This document shows, one piece after another, positions 25,083-33,004 of a stretch of 36,983 nucleotides of DNA. The stretch comes from Pseudomonadota bacterium. GTDB lineage: Bacteria > Pseudomonadota > Gammaproteobacteria > Pseudomonadales > Moraxellaceae. The translations under genes and the position numbers were made by a program. The stretch lies in NCBI GenBank assembly GCA_023393635.1, contig JAEWKT010000009.1:1-36983 (forward strand). Direction: 5' to 3'. Numbering within the stretch: the stretch's first letter is position 1; the number at the start of each line of letters is the position of its first letter. Under the pieces are notes generated by a model, which saw nothing but the letters and a program-made list of their open reading frames with translations, had not been told where the DNA came from and did no database searches.

Positions 25083-25727
25083 TTAACGACGCTGCTCTAC
25101 CACCAGCGAATCAATGCCGCTGTCTTGTAATAAACGCTGTGCATTGATGGCTTCGGCACGGTTTGCAAAGGGGCCTGATACCACTCTAAACCACAAAGTA
25201 CCATCAGCAATTTTACTTTGACGCACATCCGCAGGTAAACCAACCAATAAAATCTCTGCACGGCGTGCATCAGCATCATCAGGATTCTGATAGCTATTTA
25301 CCTGCAAAATATATTGCAAGGTTGTGGCTGCAGTAATTTCAACAGGGTCTGAGTTGGTCGCATTTTGCTGCGGTGGTGTTACCTCTACCACAGGTGGCGG
25401 TGCAGCAATAATCGTATTATTGGCTGCCTGGGTGTCGCTAGGAACCGCTTCTGTAGGCACGGGGCTCACCTGTTGCTTAGGCAACAAATCATAGAACTGA
25501 TAGTCCTTATTGGTATCTTCAGCAGGTGGTGCTACATTGGTAGGCTGAGTGGCATCAATCGGCCGCGTGGCAGGTCGCCATGGTTGCCATAAATACAGCA
25601 CCACCATGATAAATAGCCCCAACAGCATGCCAAAAATCATCCATAACCAGCCTGGAATCAGCTTTTGGCTACTCGGTTCTTTTACTGGCGGGCGCTGGGT
25701 TGCGCCTCTTGGAGCTTTACCAAACAC
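25083..25727 (-). CDS. SPOR domain protein, FtsN-like
   Basis: A 214-residue single-pass inner-membrane protein: a short cytoplasmic basic part, one membrane helix at about residues 26-47, and a Pro/Thr/Gln-rich periplasmic linker. A C-terminal SPOR domain (about 135-213, from LQYILQVNSYQN to DSLVVEQ) follows. SPOR domains bind glycan strands lacking stem peptides at division sites, and FtsN, with the same layout, activates septal synthesis. Placement directly after argS also matches ftsN context in other gammaproteobacteria. The start is GTG at 25727 with AGGAT seven to nine bases upstream. Whether it is FtsN itself or another SPOR protein is not settled. Confidence 0.85.
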   Translation of the reverse strand: MFGKAPRGATQRPPVKEPSSQKLIPGWLWMIFGMLLGLFIMVVLYLWQPWRPATRPIDATQPTNVAPPAEDTNKDYQFYDLLPKQQVSPVPTEAVPSDTQAANNTIIAAPPPVVEVTPPQQNATNSDPVEITAATTLQYILQVNSYQNPDDADARRAEILLVGLPADVRQSKIADGTLWFRVVSGPFANRAEAINAQRLLQDSGIDSLVVEQRR

Positions 25728-25798
25728 AATATTTTATCCTATTCAAAACCAGTTTATTTTTTAAAATTTACCTTCAGTTTCTTGCGCAACAGTGTTCA

Positions 25799-25832
25799 CC
25801 TCAGGCACAGCCTTCGGTCTTGCGGCCTGAGG
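25799..25832. repeat. GC-rich hairpin between argS and the SPOR gene
   Basis: CCTCAGGC (25799-25806) pairs perfectly with GCCTGAGG (25825-25832) around an 18-base loop that can itself partly pair (GCC-TTC-GGT). No T run follows on either strand, so it is not a classical terminator. It may be a REP-like or mRNA-processing element. Confidence 0.5.
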
Positions 25833-25860
25833 AATATATTCCGCAAGGGCAGTGCTTTGC

Positions 25861-27657
25861 CTACATGGACTCAGGTGCTGACACGCCCAGCAAACCCAGT
25901 CCATTTTTAATCACCTGGCGTATTGCATGTGACAGCAGCAACCGCGCTTGTGTCAATGCTTCATCATCACCTAATATCTTATGTTCGTTATACCAACCAT
26001 GAAACAAGGCAGCCAGTTCTTTTAGGTAATTACCCAGCTGATGTGGTTCATGTTGTGTAGCTGCGCGGTAAATCGTATCAGGGTAAGCTGCTAATTTGGC
26101 CAACAATTCACTTTCTACCGATTCAGTTAAACGCACAGTGGCTGCACGAGCTGCAACAGGATCAAATATGCCATTGGCTGCGGCCAGTTTTTCGAGCATA
26201 CGGCAAATACGGGCATGTGCATATTGAATATAATATACCGCATTGTCCTTACTTTGGGATACGGCTAGATCAAGGTCAAAATCAATATGCTGCTCGCTTT
26301 TGCGCATCACATAATAAAACCGCGCGGCATCATTGCCTACTTCATGGCGCAAATCACGCAAGGATACAAATTGTCCCGAGCGTGATGACATTTGTATCAT
26401 CTCACCACCACGCCAAAGGCTCACAAACTGCACCAGCAAGACGGTGAGTTTTTTGGCATCAAATTGCATGGCTTCAATGGCGGCTTTCACCCGTGCAATA
26501 TAACCGTGATGATCGGCACCCCAGATATTAATTACCTGATCAAAACCGCGCTGGAATTTATTTAAATGATAGGCAATGTCGGCGGCAAAGTAGGTAGTTT
26601 GGCCATTGGCACGTTTGACCACGCGGTCTTTTTCATCACCAAAATTAGTGGATTTAAACCAGATATTGCCATCTTTTTCGTATAAAAAACCGTTTTGATC
26701 TAGCACTTCAAGGGCTTCAGTAATTTTATCTTTTAAGGTGGCTTCACTAAACCACTGGTCAAAGGTTACGCCAAATTCGGCTAAATCCTGCTTAATGTCC
26801 TCTAAAATCACGAAAAGCGCTATCTGGTGAAATAAACGGTAGCCTTTGGCTCCTAGCAAGTGCTGGGTATTGGCAATCAGGCCATCAATATGTTTTTCCT
26901 TGTCACCAGATAACAATAGCTTGTTACCGTCAGAATCCAGCTCAGTAGCATAAACGGCATCTGCTGGCACGTTAGCAAACACATCGGCAACAGGACGGTT
27001 AAAGTGGTTGCCGTACTCATCAAAAATTCTTTTGGCAATGTCATCAGTGACATACGCACCGCGGTAGCCATTAGAAGGGAAAGTCAGGCTTTGGCCGCAT
27101 AATTCCAAGTAACGCAAAAACGTACTGGTAGCCAAAATGTCCATTTGCCGTCCAGCATCATTGACATAATATTCACGTTGCACTTGCCAGCCAATTGCTT
27201 CTAACAAATTGGCCACAGTCATGCCGTAAGCTGCACCACGGCCATGGCCAACATGCAAACTGCTGGTGGGGTTAGCTGATACAAATTCTACTTGCGCTGT
27301 TTTGCCTGCAAATTGCTGACTTTGACCAAACTGGCTGCCTTGCTCGAGGATGTGATCTAGCACCGCAAAACGCTGGTCATCATTTAAAAAGAAATTAATA
27401 AAACCTGGCCCTGCAATTTCAGCCTTGGTAATGACATCTACTTGCGGCAATGCAGCCAGAATTTTTTCCGCCAGATCACGTGGTTTTTGTCCCGCTGCCT
27501 TGGCAGCAATCATGGCAATATTTGAGGCAAAGTCTCCATGGCTGCGATCACGGGTTCGGCTCAAGCTGCTATTATTTTCAAAGTCCTGTGGCAAAATGCC
27601 CTGTTGTTTCAGGCTATCGATGGCAGTGTCAAGTGCTGATTGAATCGCAGTGTTCAT
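25861..27657 (-). CDS. argS: Arginyl-tRNA synthetase
   Basis: A class I synthetase charging tRNA-Arg in the cytoplasm, 598 residues, near the usual length. An N-terminal Add1 domain (about 1-90) precedes the catalytic core with HIGH-type HVGH at 135-138 (SANPTSSLHVGHGRG). The sequence MSSRSGQFVSL stands at the KMSKS position, as is typical of this family. A DALR-type anticodon-binding domain closes the chain from about residue 465. The ATG has a weak Shine-Dalgarno and an extended -10 about 35 bases upstream. SPOR gene, zinc genes and ATP synthase follow in the order remembered from Acinetobacter. Confidence 0.98.
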   Translation of the reverse strand: MNTAIQSALDTAIDSLKQQGILPQDFENNSSLSRTRDRSHGDFASNIAMIAAKAAGQKPRDLAEKILAALPQVDVITKAEIAGPGFINFFLNDDQRFAVLDHILEQGSQFGQSQQFAGKTAQVEFVSANPTSSLHVGHGRGAAYGMTVANLLEAIGWQVQREYYVNDAGRQMDILATSTFLRYLELCGQSLTFPSNGYRGAYVTDDIAKRIFDEYGNHFNRPVADVFANVPADAVYATELDSDGNKLLLSGDKEKHIDGLIANTQHLLGAKGYRLFHQIALFVILEDIKQDLAEFGVTFDQWFSEATLKDKITEALEVLDQNGFLYEKDGNIWFKSTNFGDEKDRVVKRANGQTTYFAADIAYHLNKFQRGFDQVINIWGADHHGYIARVKAAIEAMQFDAKKLTVLLVQFVSLWRGGEMIQMSSRSGQFVSLRDLRHEVGNDAARFYYVMRKSEQHIDFDLDLAVSQSKDNAVYYIQYAHARICRMLEKLAAANGIFDPVAARAATVRLTESVESELLAKLAAYPDTIYRAATQHEPHQLGNYLKELAALFHGWYNEHKILGDDEALTQARLLLSHAIRQVIKNGLGLLGVSAPESM

Positions 27658-27690
27658 AGAAAGTCAAAATACAAAAACGGGAAGCCGTAC

Positions 27691-27699
27691 AATATAGCA
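27691..27699 (-). promoter_or_regulatory. Probable argS extended -10 promoter
   Basis: On the minus strand TGCTATATT (27699 to 27691) fits an extended -10 element. No good -35 is seen, as is common with this type. A transcript would begin about 27 bases before the argS ATG, and a short ACGG-CTTC-CCGT hairpin lies in that leader. Confidence 0.45.
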
Positions 27700-27855
27700 A
27701 ATTTAAGTTAAAAAAGGGCAGTGCTGCATAGTCCGCTATTAAAATTTTCGCAATGAGATGTGTAGTAAAACTAATTAGTCCTTTAAAATTTAGCGGGTTG
27801 TGCCCTTGGTTTTTGCCCACTAAATATAACCCTTTAATCTAAAATTCGTGAGCTA

Positions 27856-28110
27856 ATGTTTTCTTTAACATTTAAAAAGCTGCCTGCGCGTTATATGGCG
27901 GTGGTGATGCCGTTTATTTTATCCTTAATGATGAGTGGCATTATATCGCTTATCAGTACGCTAAAAAGTATGGGATTTGAACAAGGTATTGTGTCAGTCT
28001 GGTTAGGTTCCTGGCTCATTTCATGGATTGTGGCTTTTCCAAGCGTTTTAATTATTCTACCGATTGCCCGTCGTTTTGCAATGATGTTCGTGCAGACCCC
28101 GCAGGCTTAG
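27856..28110 (+). CDS. DUF2798 family small membrane protein
   Basis: An 84-residue inner-membrane protein with two hydrophobic segments, at about residues 14-36 and 47-69, joined by a short loop (KSMGFEQG). The pattern, an N-terminal KLPARYMAVVMPFILSLMM and a second span ending in LPIARRFA, matches DUF2798, a family of unknown function common in proteobacteria. The ATG has only GAG as a weak binding site. It is divergent from argS and convergent with znuB, and appears to be transcribed alone. Confidence 0.82.
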   Translation: MFSLTFKKLPARYMAVVMPFILSLMMSGIISLISTLKSMGFEQGIVSVWLGSWLISWIVAFPSVLIILPIARRFAMMFVQTPQA

Positions 28111-28144
28111 CATTTGTTATTGGATGTTTGTTTTAACGTTTTTG

Positions 28145-28951
28145 TTAAACTGGTTTGCTATGGCCAAGTAGCTTTTGTGCCATAAAAATAATACTAAAAC
28201 ACAGTGCCATAAACAGCACAATGGCGAGGCCAGTAGAGGTATTGAGCCATACACTGCCCCATAAACCACCAGCAATACCTATTTGCGCCCATACAAAGGC
28301 CCACATCACCATTTGCTTAGGTGAGCTGGCCAATAAGCGCGCGCTTAAAGCAGGAATAATCAGTAGCGCACCCATCAATAGTGACCCTACTGCGCGTAAG
28401 GCCAACACGGTAAACAATGCCAATACCAACATAAAAATAAGCCGTTGTAGCCCAGCATGTGCGCCTTCACTGACTGCAATGTCGGTATCAGTTACCAGTT
28501 GCACTTGCTCCCGCCAATGATAGGCCAACAATAAGGTGCCACCAGCAATAGCAATGCTAAGCATGGGAATATCTGGCCAGTCAATTGAAAGCAGGTCGCC
28601 AAATAAATAGCTCATCAGCTCTGGGCGCAAGGTAGGCAAATACTGGATCATGAGTAAGCCAGCGCACAGCAATGCCGATGAGCACAACGCCAATAGCGCA
28701 TCATTGGGCAGCCGTGCATCATGCAATACCCATAAAATGCCAATCAGTAACAAAGACAATGCCGCCACACCCAGCCATAAGGGCAAGCTTAATAAGGCCG
28801 CCATGGCAATGCCAAGTAGGGTGCCATGTGCCATGGTATCTGCAAAAAAGGACATACGCCGCCATAGCATCAGGCAGCCCAGGGGCGCGGTTAAAAAAGC
28901 CAGTAATGCGCCCATCACCCAAGCTGGTGCCAGTAATTCTAACCAATTCAT
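28145..28951 (-). CDS. znuB: Zinc ABC transporter permease ZnuB
   Basis: The inner-membrane channel of the high-affinity zinc importer, of the ABC-3 permease family. The 268-residue protein has about eight hydrophobic segments, the family segment LWRRMSFFADTMAHGTLLG near the start, and AVGSLLMGALLIIPALSARLL in the second half, which faces the ATPase. It begins two bases after the znuC stop, so the pair is translationally linked. The zur-znuC-znuB order with znuA divergent fits zinc rather than manganese uptake. Confidence 0.95.
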   Translation of the reverse strand: MNWLELLAPAWVMGALLAFLTAPLGCLMLWRRMSFFADTMAHGTLLGIAMAALLSLPLWLGVAALSLLLIGILWVLHDARLPNDALLALCSSALLCAGLLMIQYLPTLRPELMSYLFGDLLSIDWPDIPMLSIAIAGGTLLLAYHWREQVQLVTDTDIAVSEGAHAGLQRLIFMLVLALFTVLALRAVGSLLMGALLIIPALSARLLASSPKQMVMWAFVWAQIGIAGGLWGSVWLNTSTGLAIVLFMALCFSIIFMAQKLLGHSKPV

Positions 28952-28953
28952 GT

Positions 28954-29730
28954 TTACAGCTCAGGCTCAGGGTGAATGTGTGGGGTTGAGGTGTTGGACA
29001 GGGCGCAATGCTCATGGCTGGCTTCGCCATGCACGCAGTGATCATGCTGATGCTGATAAATCACTCGTTGCGTGCCAAAAATTTCCTGATAGGCAGGATG
29101 CTGCTGGATATCGCTTGGCGTACCACTGCAACAAATATGATGGTTTAAACAAATGACCCGCTGCGTGCCTTGCATCACCCATTGTAAATCATGCGATACC
29201 ATCAGTACGGCACAACCATAACGTTCTGGCAGGGTGCGCACATAAGCATATAGCTCGGTTTCGGATTGAATATCCAGGCCTTGCATCGGTTCATCCAGCA
29301 CCAATAATTCAGGCTGTTTTAATAAGGCGCGTGCTAGCAATACCCGTTGCCGCTCCCCGCCAGACAATTGCTGAACCTGCCGCTGTAATAAATGTGTAAT
29401 ACCAGTTTCTGCAATAATTTGTTTGAGTAATGCTGGCTTAAACGATTTACTTTCTAATAAATCAGTCACACGCAGAGGTAAGCTGGGCGATGGATTAAAG
29501 CGCTGCGGCACGTAACCCATTTTAAGCCGAGCTTTACGGGTAATCGTGCCTTGCTGGGGGGCTTGAATCCCCAGCAAGATTTTTACCAAAGATGATTTGC
29601 CTGCACCATTGGGGCCAATTAAGCTCACAATTTCATTGGGCGCAATACTTAAGTCAATATCTTTCAGGATTGCACGCTGATCAAAGGACAAACTAATCTG
29701 GTTTAATTGCACCAGAGTGCTGGAGTTCAT
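28954..29730 (-). CDS. znuC: Zinc ABC transporter ATP-binding protein ZnuC
   Basis: The ATPase subunit of the zinc importer. From the ATG at 29730 it has 258 residues: Walker A GPNGAGKSS at about 39-47, signature LSGGERQR, Walker B LLVLDEP and the H-loop in MVSHDLQW. The C-terminal 35 residues are His-rich (HQHDHCVHGEASHEHC, then HIHPEPEL) and may bind zinc, a feature of some ZnuC proteins. The chosen ATG overlaps the zur stop by four bases (ATGA). In-frame ATGs at 29748 and 29739 are also possible. It is co-transcribed with zur and znuB. Confidence 0.95.
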   Translation of the reverse strand: MNSSTLVQLNQISLSFDQRAILKDIDLSIAPNEIVSLIGPNGAGKSSLVKILLGIQAPQQGTITRKARLKMGYVPQRFNPSPSLPLRVTDLLESKSFKPALLKQIIAETGITHLLQRQVQQLSGGERQRVLLARALLKQPELLVLDEPMQGLDIQSETELYAYVRTLPERYGCAVLMVSHDLQWVMQGTQRVICLNHHICCSGTPSDIQQHPAYQEIFGTQRVIYQHQHDHCVHGEASHEHCALSNTSTPHIHPEPEL

Positions 29731-30218
29731 GCTTGGCATTGTTGGCATAAGCCTGAAATTTCAATCATGGTATGTTTGGCCATAAAAGCATCCGATAACG
29801 CCACTTGATCAAGCTGTCCCATTAAGCCACTGGCCGAGGTTTCTTTGACCTGATGACAGTTTTGACAAATTAAAAAAGCTGCTTGATGACCAGCACGTGG
29901 ATGACAACACGGAATGTAGGCATTAATAGACGCCAAACGATGAATCAGGCCTTTTTCCAATAAAAAATCAAGCGTGCGATATACTGTTGGGGGTGCTGCT
30001 GGGCGTTGTTGGTCACGCTTCATGTTCGCCAATAAATCATAAGCCCCAACTGGCGCATTGGCAGACAAAATAAGCGACAGCACTTCACGGCGCAGAGGTG
30101 TTAGGCGCGCGCCACTTTGCAGGCAAATTTGCTCAGCCTGAGTCAGGCTTTCTTCTATTGAATGCGCATCATGAACTTCATGCAAGGCATCGTCATGGTG
30201 ATGTAAACAAGCTGTCAT
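29727..30218 (-). CDS. zur: Zinc uptake regulator, Fur family
   Basis: A Fur-family repressor that senses zinc and controls the znu genes. The 163-residue protein has an N-terminal winged-helix part (LTPLRREVLSLIL, then PPTVYRTLDFLLEKGLIHR). The metal-binding half has CCHPRAGHQAAFLICQNC and a terminal CQQC pair, the two CxxC sites of the structural zinc. The first 25 residues are His-rich (LHHHDDALHEVHDAH), an addition to the usual Zur. GGGAG precedes the ATG. It heads the zur-znuC-znuB operon and shares a 140-base regulatory gap with znuA, so zinc control of both directions is likely. Confidence 0.95.
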   Translation of the reverse strand: MTACLHHHDDALHEVHDAHSIEESLTQAEQICLQSGARLTPLRREVLSLILSANAPVGAYDLLANMKRDQQRPAAPPTVYRTLDFLLEKGLIHRLASINAYIPCCHPRAGHQAAFLICQNCHQVKETSASGLMGQLDQVALSDAFMAKHTMIEISGLCQQCQA

Positions 30219-30258
30219 AAACCATGCTCCCTAACCAGTTAAAGCATCTGCCAATAAG

Positions 30259-30276
30259 TACAGTAAATATACTGTA
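30259..30276. promoter_or_regulatory. Perfect palindrome before zur, not a Zur box
   Basis: TACAGTA (30259-30265), AATA, TACTGTA (30270-30276) form a perfect 7-bp inverted repeat in the zur/znuA gap, about 40 bases before the zur start. It does not resemble the Zur consensus, and the half-sites are in the opposite order from a LexA box. TATATT within it could be the zur -10, which would make it an operator there. Confidence 0.6.
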
Positions 30277-30303
30277 AAAAATCACTAAATATTAGTTTTT
30301 CGC

Positions 30304-30325
30304 TAACGTAATAGTATAACATGTT
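30304..30325. promoter_or_regulatory. Probable Zur box in the zur/znuA gap
   Basis: CGTAATAGTATAACA (30307-30321) matches the gammaproteobacterial Zur palindrome TGTTATA-N-TATAACA at 13 of 15 positions. It lies about 15 bases before GATAAT (30336-30341), the likely znuA -10, and so overlaps the -35 region, as expected for repression. Zur binding is inferred from consensus and position. Confidence 0.75.
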
Positions 30326-30358
30326 GCATCAAATAGATAATGGTTTTATAGAGATACG

Positions 30359-31300
30359 ATGACAATAAACGGTACGCTTAAGAGCATCATGTTTACTAAG
30401 CCATTGCGCTATGTGTTGGTCAGTTTAATTGGCCTATTGATCAGTACAGTTCACGCGGCTAGTGCTGTGCCGCAGTCAACTGCTAAGCATACTGTTTCAG
30501 GCATGGTTGTCACCACGCATCCTTTGTATTTAATTGCCCAAGCGGTCACTCAGGGCATTGAGCAGCCTGCATTGTTGCTGCCCGCCACCCAGTCAGGACA
30601 TGATGTACAGCTGCATCCCGCCGATCGCCAACGTTTAAAACAAGCTAATTTTGTACTGTGGTTTGGCGCGCAATATGAAGCCCCATTGGCGCGTGTACTA
30701 AAAGGACAGCCGAATGCCATTGCATTGTTTGACTTGAATGCATTTCATCGTTTGCCCGCCCGTAATGCGCAGGGTCAGCCCTTTAAAGGTTCACTGGATC
30801 CACATTTATGGCTGGATCCTACTAATGCCGTTGCCATTGCCCATGCCATTGCCGCTGTGCGTGCCAAGCAATTTCCCCAGTTTGCGGCGCAATATAAGGC
30901 CAATGCCAATAAGTTTAGCCAACAATTAATCCAACAGGTTAGGTTGTTACAAGTGAATCAGCGGGCTCAGCCATATTGGGCCTATCATGATGCTTATCAG
31001 TATCTGGAGCGTAGTCTTAACCTACAGTTTAAAGGCAGTCTGACAGTAGAGCATGATTTGCCACCAACACTGGGACAACTGGCATGGTTACAGCAGCAAC
31101 GCACGCCTCAGCAGTCCAGCAAAAACGCTCAGCAAAAAACCATGTGCTTGTTAGCAGAGGGGCAGATTGATCCTGCCACCTTAAAGCGACTACAGCCGTT
31201 AAAAGTGCAAGTGGTGGATGAAACCATGCGCAGCGCACAAAATTTTATAACAGGGTGGACAAAACTTGCCCAGGATATCGTGCACTGTACCCAAACTTAA
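30359..31300 (+). CDS. znuA: Zinc ABC transporter substrate-binding protein ZnuA
   Basis: The periplasmic zinc-binding protein (cluster A-I) that delivers Zn2+ to ZnuBC. The 313-residue precursor has a signal peptide ending near HAASA (about residue 35). The zinc ligands align with E. coli His60, His143 and His207: His81 in SGHDVQL, His149 in DPHLWLDP and His210 in AYHDAYQYLE. The His/Asp-rich flexible loop of E. coli ZnuA is missing; the segment before DPHLWL is short and neutral. The ATG at 30359 has AGAGA upstream; the in-frame ATG at 30389 would give a more typical signal peptide. It is divergent from zur, with a Zur box between. Confidence 0.94.
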   Translation: MTINGTLKSIMFTKPLRYVLVSLIGLLISTVHAASAVPQSTAKHTVSGMVVTTHPLYLIAQAVTQGIEQPALLLPATQSGHDVQLHPADRQRLKQANFVLWFGAQYEAPLARVLKGQPNAIALFDLNAFHRLPARNAQGQPFKGSLDPHLWLDPTNAVAIAHAIAAVRAKQFPQFAAQYKANANKFSQQLIQQVRLLQVNQRAQPYWAYHDAYQYLERSLNLQFKGSLTVEHDLPPTLGQLAWLQQQRTPQQSSKNAQQKTMCLLAEGQIDPATLKRLQPLKVQVVDETMRSAQNFITGWTKLAQDIVHCTQT

Positions 31301-31381
31301 GGCGAGCTGAAGAACATAAAAACCGTGGGTCCTGTTTTATCGGAATCATCATAAAATACAGGCTCAGCCTCGTATTATTGA

Positions 31382-31410
31382 TTGCATGTTTAATACACGC
31401 CCTCTATAAT
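31382..31410 (+). promoter_or_regulatory. ATP synthase operon promoter
   Basis: TTGCAT (31382-31387), a 17-base spacer and a consensus TATAAT (31405-31410) lie 75 bases before atpI. Before it, CCTGTTTTAT (31331-31340) and ATAAAATACAGG (31351-31362) form a hairpin with a 2-base bulge and no T run, which may mark the end of znuA mRNA. Confidence 0.82.
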
Positions 31411-31485
31411 GCTCGCGCTTAAAAGCATTGTGAGCAAAATTTGTGCTTATGATGGTGCCATCCACTGCGTCCAGAAGAGTAGTTT

Positions 31486-31884
31486 ATGCGTCAGCCCACC
31501 TTACTGGTTGATCGGCGTTTAGCACGCGGTCTGACAAAAGTACAGGCAATCGTCATACCTGTTGTGTCAGTGCTGGCCTACTTTATTGCAGGGCCAGCGG
31601 CTGCTAAAAGTGCAGCTTTGGGGGCGTTGTTGTGCTGGCTGGGTAGTGCCTATTTTGCGTGGCAGGCTTTTCGACAGGCAGGTGCCAATGCTTCCCGCCA
31701 GATCCTTGGTTCAATGTACAAGGGAATGATCGGCAAATTTGTCATTGTTATTGTTGGGTTTATTGTAATTTTTAAAACTGTATCACCGCTATTAATGCCA
31801 GCAATGCTGGGCGGGTTTTTACTGGTACAGGCCATGGCGTGGGTATATCCCATCTGGGCATCACGTCAGCGCGTCACACGCTAA
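31486..31884 (+). CDS. atpI: ATP synthase subunit I
   Basis: AtpI is a small inner-membrane protein thought to assist assembly of the c-ring and not part of the finished enzyme. The 132-residue protein has four hydrophobic segments (about 22-37, 41-60, 83-98 and 102-122) with a basic loop between the second and third, the layout of proteobacterial AtpI. It is the first gene of the atp operon, directly behind the promoter, and is separated from atpB by 111 bases containing a possible attenuator. Confidence 0.9.
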   Translation: MRQPTLLVDRRLARGLTKVQAIVIPVVSVLAYFIAGPAAAKSAALGALLCWLGSAYFAWQAFRQAGANASRQILGSMYKGMIGKFVIVIVGFIVIFKTVSPLLMPAMLGGFLLVQAMAWVYPIWASRQRVTR

Positions 31885-31910
31885 TCCGACGTTAAAGATT
31901 TTAAAATGAG

Positions 31911-31953
31911 CACGAGATGAATTGCAGTACGCAGCATTCGTGTTGATTTTTTT
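31911..31953 (+). terminator. Attenuator-like hairpin between atpI and atpB
   Basis: CACGA (31911-31915) with ATG (31917-31919) pairs with CAT (31935-31937) and TCGTG (31938-31942), leaving one bulged G, and TTGA then T7 follows. The stem is imperfect and the loop is 15 bases, so only partial termination or a pause would be expected inside the operon. Confidence 0.4.
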
Positions 31954-31995
31954 ACAGTACTAAATTGGTTCGTTTTTAATAATTGGGTGCGATTT

Positions 31996-32907
31996 ATGGC
32001 TGAAGAACACGCCTTGACTTCGACAGAGTATATCAAGCATCACTTGACCAACTGGACTTACGGCAAAATGCCTGATGGTTCATGGAAAGTGGCTGAAACT
32101 GGTGCTGAAGCGCAACAAATGGGCTTTAATGCAATTCATATCGACTCGATGTTATGGTCAGTTGGATTGGGAATTATTTTTTGCTTGATGTTCTGGATGG
32201 CTGCACGTCGTGCAAACGCTGGTGTACCAGGCAAATTCCAATCGGCTATTGAAATCATTATTGAGTTTGTAGATACCAGTGTGCGTGAGACCTTTCAGGG
32301 TAAATCGCGTCTGGTAGCACCGCTGGCACTGACCATTTTCGTGTGGATTTTCCTCATGAACCTGATGGACTTGCTACCTGTGGACTTTATTCCGCAACTG
32401 GCTGCCAATATTGGTGCGGCTGTGTTTGGCATGGATCCGCATCATGTGTACTTTAAAATTGTACCTACCACTGACCCTAACATCACCTTAGGCATGTCAT
32501 TGTCAGTATTTGCGTTGATTATTTTTTATAGTATTCGTGAAAAAGGCATTGGTGGGTTTGCAGGCGAGCTGAGCTTAAATCCGTTTAACCCGCTTCCTTT
32601 ATGGCAAAGTAAGAACCCATTGGTTAAAGTGCTTAGTATTGTACTGATTCCCTTAACCATGCTGTTCAACCTGATTCTTGAGCTGGTCACTTTCCTGGCG
32701 CGTCCAGTATCTTTGGCACTGCGACTGTTTGGTAACATGTATGCAGGCGAGTTGATCTTTATTCTGATCGCCTTATTGCCATTCTGGATTCAGTGGGCAC
32801 TATCTGTGCCTTGGGCGATCTTCCATATTCTGATTATCACCCTGCAAGCCTTTATTTTTATGATGCTGACCATCGTATATTTAAGCATGGCAAGCGAAAA
32901 ACACTAA
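31996..32907 (+). CDS. atpB: ATP synthase Fo subunit a
   Basis: The stator channel subunit that passes protons to the c-ring. From the ATG at 31996 it has 303 residues, with the essential arginine Arg243 in RPVSLALRLFGNMYAGE, the MNLMDLLPVDFIP segment and five to six membrane spans. The frame opens at a GTG at 31987; the ATG has GGGTG just upstream and the usual MAEEH start. It lies between atpI and atpE in the standard operon order. Confidence 0.98.
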   Translation: MAEEHALTSTEYIKHHLTNWTYGKMPDGSWKVAETGAEAQQMGFNAIHIDSMLWSVGLGIIFCLMFWMAARRANAGVPGKFQSAIEIIIEFVDTSVRETFQGKSRLVAPLALTIFVWIFLMNLMDLLPVDFIPQLAANIGAAVFGMDPHHVYFKIVPTTDPNITLGMSLSVFALIIFYSIREKGIGGFAGELSLNPFNPLPLWQSKNPLVKVLSIVLIPLTMLFNLILELVTFLARPVSLALRLFGNMYAGELIFILIALLPFWIQWALSVPWAIFHILIITLQAFIFMMLTIVYLSMASEKH

Positions 32908-32917
32908 TTGTAAGTAA

Positions 32918-32945
32918 GCACCCAGCCAATCAAACGGCTGGGTGT
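32918..32945 (+). other. Intra-operon hairpin between atpB and atpE
   Basis: CACCCAGCC (32919-32927) pairs perfectly with GGCTGGGTG (32936-32944) over an 8-base loop, extended by a G-U pair. There is no T run, so it is not a terminator. It lies about 60 bases before atpE, whose product is needed in many more copies than subunit a. A role in mRNA processing or stability is inferred. Confidence 0.65.
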
Positions 32946-33004
32946 GATTGTACTGTTTAATCAATCTAGTTTTGTTATAAACCTAACCTTTGAGGTAATT
33001 TCAC

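Noticed and set aside
28130..28150. TTTAAC/GTTAAA hairpin between DUF2798 and znuB as terminator
   Set aside because: The stem is only six A/T-rich pairs and overlaps the znuB stop codon. It is too weak to call.
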